Below, piece by piece: positions 6,732 through 8,293 of a stretch of DNA of 8,293 bases. Position 1 is the stretch's first letter; each line of letters begins with the position of its first letter. The notes below the pieces were generated by a model. It was not told where the DNA came from. It was given only the letters and a program-made list of their open reading frames with translations, and did not search any database. The stretch spans positions 1 through 8,293 of the forward strand of contig CANLCA010000102.1 of assembly GCA_947487925.1 (NCBI GenBank), in the 5' to 3' direction. The stretch is from Verrucomicrobiales bacterium (lineage in GTDB: Bacteria > Verrucomicrobiota > Verrucomicrobiia > Limisphaerales > F1-80-MAGS106). Position numbers and translations under genes: made by a program.

Positions 6732-6830
6732 AGCGATTGTATTTTCGCGTGCTATTTTACTCGTTTTCGATGCGTGTTTTTAGGGCAAAAAAACAGTTTG
6801 CCCACGCACCAAACGGTGCATTTGAGGGGC

Positions 6831-6859
6831 AATTTAGGTAAAACACCTCGTCTTGACAA
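6831..6859 (-). promoter_or_regulatory. Sigma70-type promoter of the barrel gene
   Basis: Reading the minus strand, TTGTCA (6859-6854, five of six matches to TTGACA) is followed after exactly 17 bp by TAAATT (6836-6831, four of six matches to TATAAT). Transcription should begin near 6824, giving a leader of about 104 nt. That leader holds two hairpins, GCACC-GTTT-GGTGC (6819-6806) and GGGCAAA with TTTGCCC (6803-6783), before an A-rich stretch and the Shine-Dalgarno. The boxes are a match by eye; the transcription start has not been mapped. Confidence 0.6.
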
Positions 6860-6889
6860 TAAGTTTTTTTAACGGCATCGAGTTCAGTT

Positions 6890-6974
6890 GGAGTTGCCGA
6901 ACCCTCCCAACAGCCGTCCATAACTCCGGTTCGAGACCCTTACCGATAGGGTGCCCCAACCTCCAAAAAGGGGC
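6890..6974. other. Densely structured non-coding segment between lipA and the barrel promoter
   Basis: No gene fits in 6837-7023. Within it, four potential helices sit almost end to end: GGAGTT (6890-6895) with AACTCC (6922-6927); CGAACC (6898-6903) with GGTTCG (6928-6933); ACCCT (6936-6940) with AGGGT (6948-6952); GCCCC (6953-6957) with GGGGC (6970-6974). The first two interlock in the order of an H-type pseudoknot, with no nucleotide between their 3' strands. Junctions between successive helices are 0-2 nt. All pairs are Watson-Crick, so the fold is possible on either strand. On the minus strand it would be the 3' region of the lipA transcript. No T-tract follows on either strand. It could be a small RNA, a 3' UTR structure, or chance. 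Confidence 0.35.
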
Positions 6975-7023
6975 CTTTGACGCGCTTGACGGCTTGTGCC
7001 GAGGCCGGTCTTGACTTCGAACT

Positions 7024-7914
7024 TTATCGTCTAATGGGCACGAATTCCGCGGCGTGGTACGAGCTCCTGACCAGGGGTCCGCTAGCGACGTGCGCAAACC
7101 CAAGGCGCTCCCCCAGACGGCCATACTCCGCAAATTTCTCAGGCGGCACAAACTCCTTCACTGGCAGATGGCGGAGCGTCGGTTGCAAGTATTGGCCCAG
7201 GGTCAGCAGGTCGCACCCCACTGCGCGCAGATCGTTCAGGGCTTCAAACAGTTCTGACTCGGTTTCGCCCAGTCCCAACATGAGCCCGGATTTTGTGTGA
7301 ATCGAGTTTCCACAGCTCAGCTTCACCTTCTTTAAAACATTCAACGACCGATCGTAAGTCGCGCGCGACCGAACCGAAGGGGTCAGACGTCGTACCGTTT
7401 CAAGGTTGTGGTTAAAGATATGCGGGCGGGCGTTGATCACGCTTTCCAACGCCGGTGTACGTTCGAGGAAATCCGGGGTCAACACCTCGATTACCATGTC
7501 CGGACCAAGGGCTCGTACAGCCTCGATGGTTCGACGAAAATGTTCCGCACCCCCGTCGTCAAGGTCGTCGCGGGCGACGGCGGTGATCACCACATGTCTC
7601 AGTCCCATTCGGCGGGCGGCTTCAGCCACCCGGGCGGGTTCGTCCGGATCGAGGGCGAGGGGTTTTGCAGTGGTGACAGCACAAAATCCACAGGCGCGCG
7701 TACACCGATCGCCGGCGATCATAAATGTCGCGGTACCTTGGCTCCAGCACTCCCAGTGGTTCGGACATTTCGCGCTCTCGCACACCGTATGCAGCTGGAG
7801 GTCCTCAAGGAGAACTCGAGTTTTGGTGAAGGAGTCTGACGCCGGCAAGGGAATACGGAGCCAGTGGGGGAGGCGTTGTCTTTGCGGTAATAAAGTGGGT
7901 TCAGCGACTGGCAT
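7024..7914 (-). CDS. lipA: Lipoyl synthase
   Basis: This encodes 296 residues from ATG 7914. LipA is a radical SAM enzyme that inserts two sulfur atoms into protein-bound octanoyl groups to make the lipoyl cofactor of 2-oxoacid dehydrogenases and the glycine cleavage system. The auxiliary [4Fe-4S] cluster ligands are Cys45, Cys50 and Cys56 (C-ESAK-C-PNHWE-C). The radical SAM cluster ligands are Cys71, Cys75 and Cys78 (C-TRA-C-GF-C). The C-terminal RSSYHA (283-288) supplies the serine ligand of the auxiliary cluster. GTATFMIAG, VITAVARDDLDDGGAEHF and FNHNLETV are also family hallmarks. Length and spacing are normal, so it should be functional. The frame also allows a TTG start at 7944 (ten more residues); ATG is preferred because the extension is not family-like, but neither has a clear Shine-Dalgarno. 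No octanoyltransferase (lipB) is adjacent in the window. It is divergent from the PII gene. Confidence 0.97.
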   Translation of the reverse strand: MPVAEPTLLPQRQRLPHWLRIPLPASDSFTKTRVLLEDLQLHTVCESAKCPNHWECWSQGTATFMIAGDRCTRACGFCAVTTAKPLALDPDEPARVAEAARRMGLRHVVITAVARDDLDDGGAEHFRRTIEAVRALGPDMVIEVLTPDFLERTPALESVINARPHIFNHNLETVRRLTPSVRSRATYDRSLNVLKKVKLSCGNSIHTKSGLMLGLGETESELFEALNDLRAVGCDLLTLGQYLQPTLRHLPVKEFVPPEKFAEYGRLGERLGFAHVASGPLVRSSYHAAEFVPIRR

Positions 7915-8024
7915 CGACTGGCAAGGAAAGCTACTACGCCTCAAAGTGCAACTCTAAACCGGATCGGATTCGCTCGATGGATATTTACACTCCGGGTTGC
8001 GTTGTTACCACTGGCTATGGTCGC

Positions 8025-8030
8025 GGAGGT
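8025..8030 (+). promoter_or_regulatory. Ribosome-binding site of the PII gene
   Basis: GGAGGT lies 9 nt upstream of the ATG at 8040. Its presence shows the initiation region of the PII gene is intact even though the reading frame is broken further in. Confidence 0.75.
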
Positions 8031-8039
8031 CGAAAAGCC

Positions 8040-8293
8040 ATGAAGAAGAACGAGGCAATTATTAAGCCCTTCAAGCTGGACGAGGTCAAGGAAACCCTCC
8101 ACGGCATGGGTGTCAAGGGATGACGGTCGGCGAGGTCAAGGGCTTCGGCCGTCAGAAGGGACACACCGAAATCTACAGGAGCAGCGAGTACCTAGTCGAT
8201 TTTTTGCCCAAGATCAAAGTGGGAATCGTCGTTGCCAACTCCCAAGTGGACGACGCAGTCACGGCGATCGTCAACGCGGCCAAAGCTTGCAAA
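8040..8293 (+). pseudogene. glnB: PII nitrogen-regulatory protein (GlnB/GlnK type), frameshifted and cut by window edge
   Basis: PII proteins are trimeric sensors of ATP/ADP and 2-oxoglutarate that control nitrogen assimilation enzymes and ammonium transport. Frame one gives MKKNEAIIKPFKLDEVKETL, then HGMGVKG, and stops at TGA 8121-8123 after 27 codons. The frame one base back (from 8120) continues MTVGEVKGFGRQKGHTEIYR, SSEYLVDFLPKIKVGIVV, to AAKACK at the window end. Joined, the residues align with E. coli GlnB without any gap: Lys9-Pro10-Phe11, Gly27-Met28-Thr29, the T-loop, and the uridylylation site Tyr51 are all in register. So a single base is missing in the GGN codon before ATG, probably from a G run. 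Asn4, Gly62 and Cys84 replace residues that are usually Ile/Val, Glu and Gly. It may be a real decaying copy or a sequencing error in a working gene. glnB and glnK cannot be told apart here because downstream neighbours are missing. Confidence 0.85.

Noticed and set aside
6010..6783. Plus-strand open frame of 257 codons opposite the barrel gene
   Set aside because: The minus-strand gene has a signal peptide, terminal Phe, ribosome-binding site, promoter and terminator. The opposite frame has none of these.
6853..6881. TTGACA on the plus strand as a promoter for the structured segment
   Set aside because: The hexamer is perfect, but no acceptable -10 box lies 16-18 bp downstream. It is the overlap of the opposite-strand -35 box.
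6910..6965. tRNA-like GGTTCGAGACC followed by a CCA-ending stretch
   Set aside because: The five bases either side of the putative T loop do not pair, and no acceptor, D or anticodon stems can be drawn.
7961..8020. Sigma54 (-24/-12) promoter ahead of the PII gene, as expected for some nitrogen-control genes
   Set aside because: No GG-N10-GC pair with suitable flanks was found in the divergent region.

Overview
The window reads as a chromosomal segment of a Gram-negative, GC-rich bacterium. It most likely belongs to the Verrucomicrobiota or another PVC-group lineage. This rests on family resemblance, not on a marker gene: an exported DUF362-type protein, a very long Pro/Ser-rich TPR lipoprotein, a GT4 glycosyltransferase with an N-terminal CGGC-x-RDN motif, and an OmpL/BBP2-like outer-membrane beta-barrel ending in Phe. 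Lipoyl synthase and a PII protein are universal and do not narrow it.

Layout from left to right: (1) 1-702, minus: the N-terminal 234 codons of an exported DUF362-like protein whose 3' end lies outside the window. (2) 786-2942, plus: a TPR / disordered linker / TPR lipoprotein, divergent from (1) across 83 bp. (3) 2943-3288: a non-coding gap holding a hairpin and a 164-bp repeat element (copy A). (4) 3289-4629 and 4719-5210, plus: a GT4 glycosyltransferase and a hotdog-fold acyl-CoA thioesterase. (5) 5211-5374: a second copy (B) of the repeat, in inverted orientation and directly abutting the thioesterase stop codon. (6) 5509-6720, minus: the outer-membrane barrel, with a textbook terminator, Shine-Dalgarno and sigma70-type promoter. 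(7) 6837-7023: a non-coding gap containing a run of tightly packed potential RNA helices. (8) 7024-7914, minus: lipoyl synthase (lipA). (9) 8040-8293, plus: a PII signal-transduction gene (glnB/glnK type) with a one-base deletion after codon 27, truncated by the window edge.

The genes do not form one pathway. Envelope and export functions dominate (exported DUF362-like protein, lipoprotein, glycosyltransferase, outer-membrane barrel), with two housekeeping genes (lipA, PII) at the right. The most notable non-genic content is the pair of diverged, inverted, terminal-repeat-bearing elements that bracket the glycosyltransferase and thioesterase genes. Next are the structured segment between lipA and the barrel gene's promoter, and the PII frameshift.
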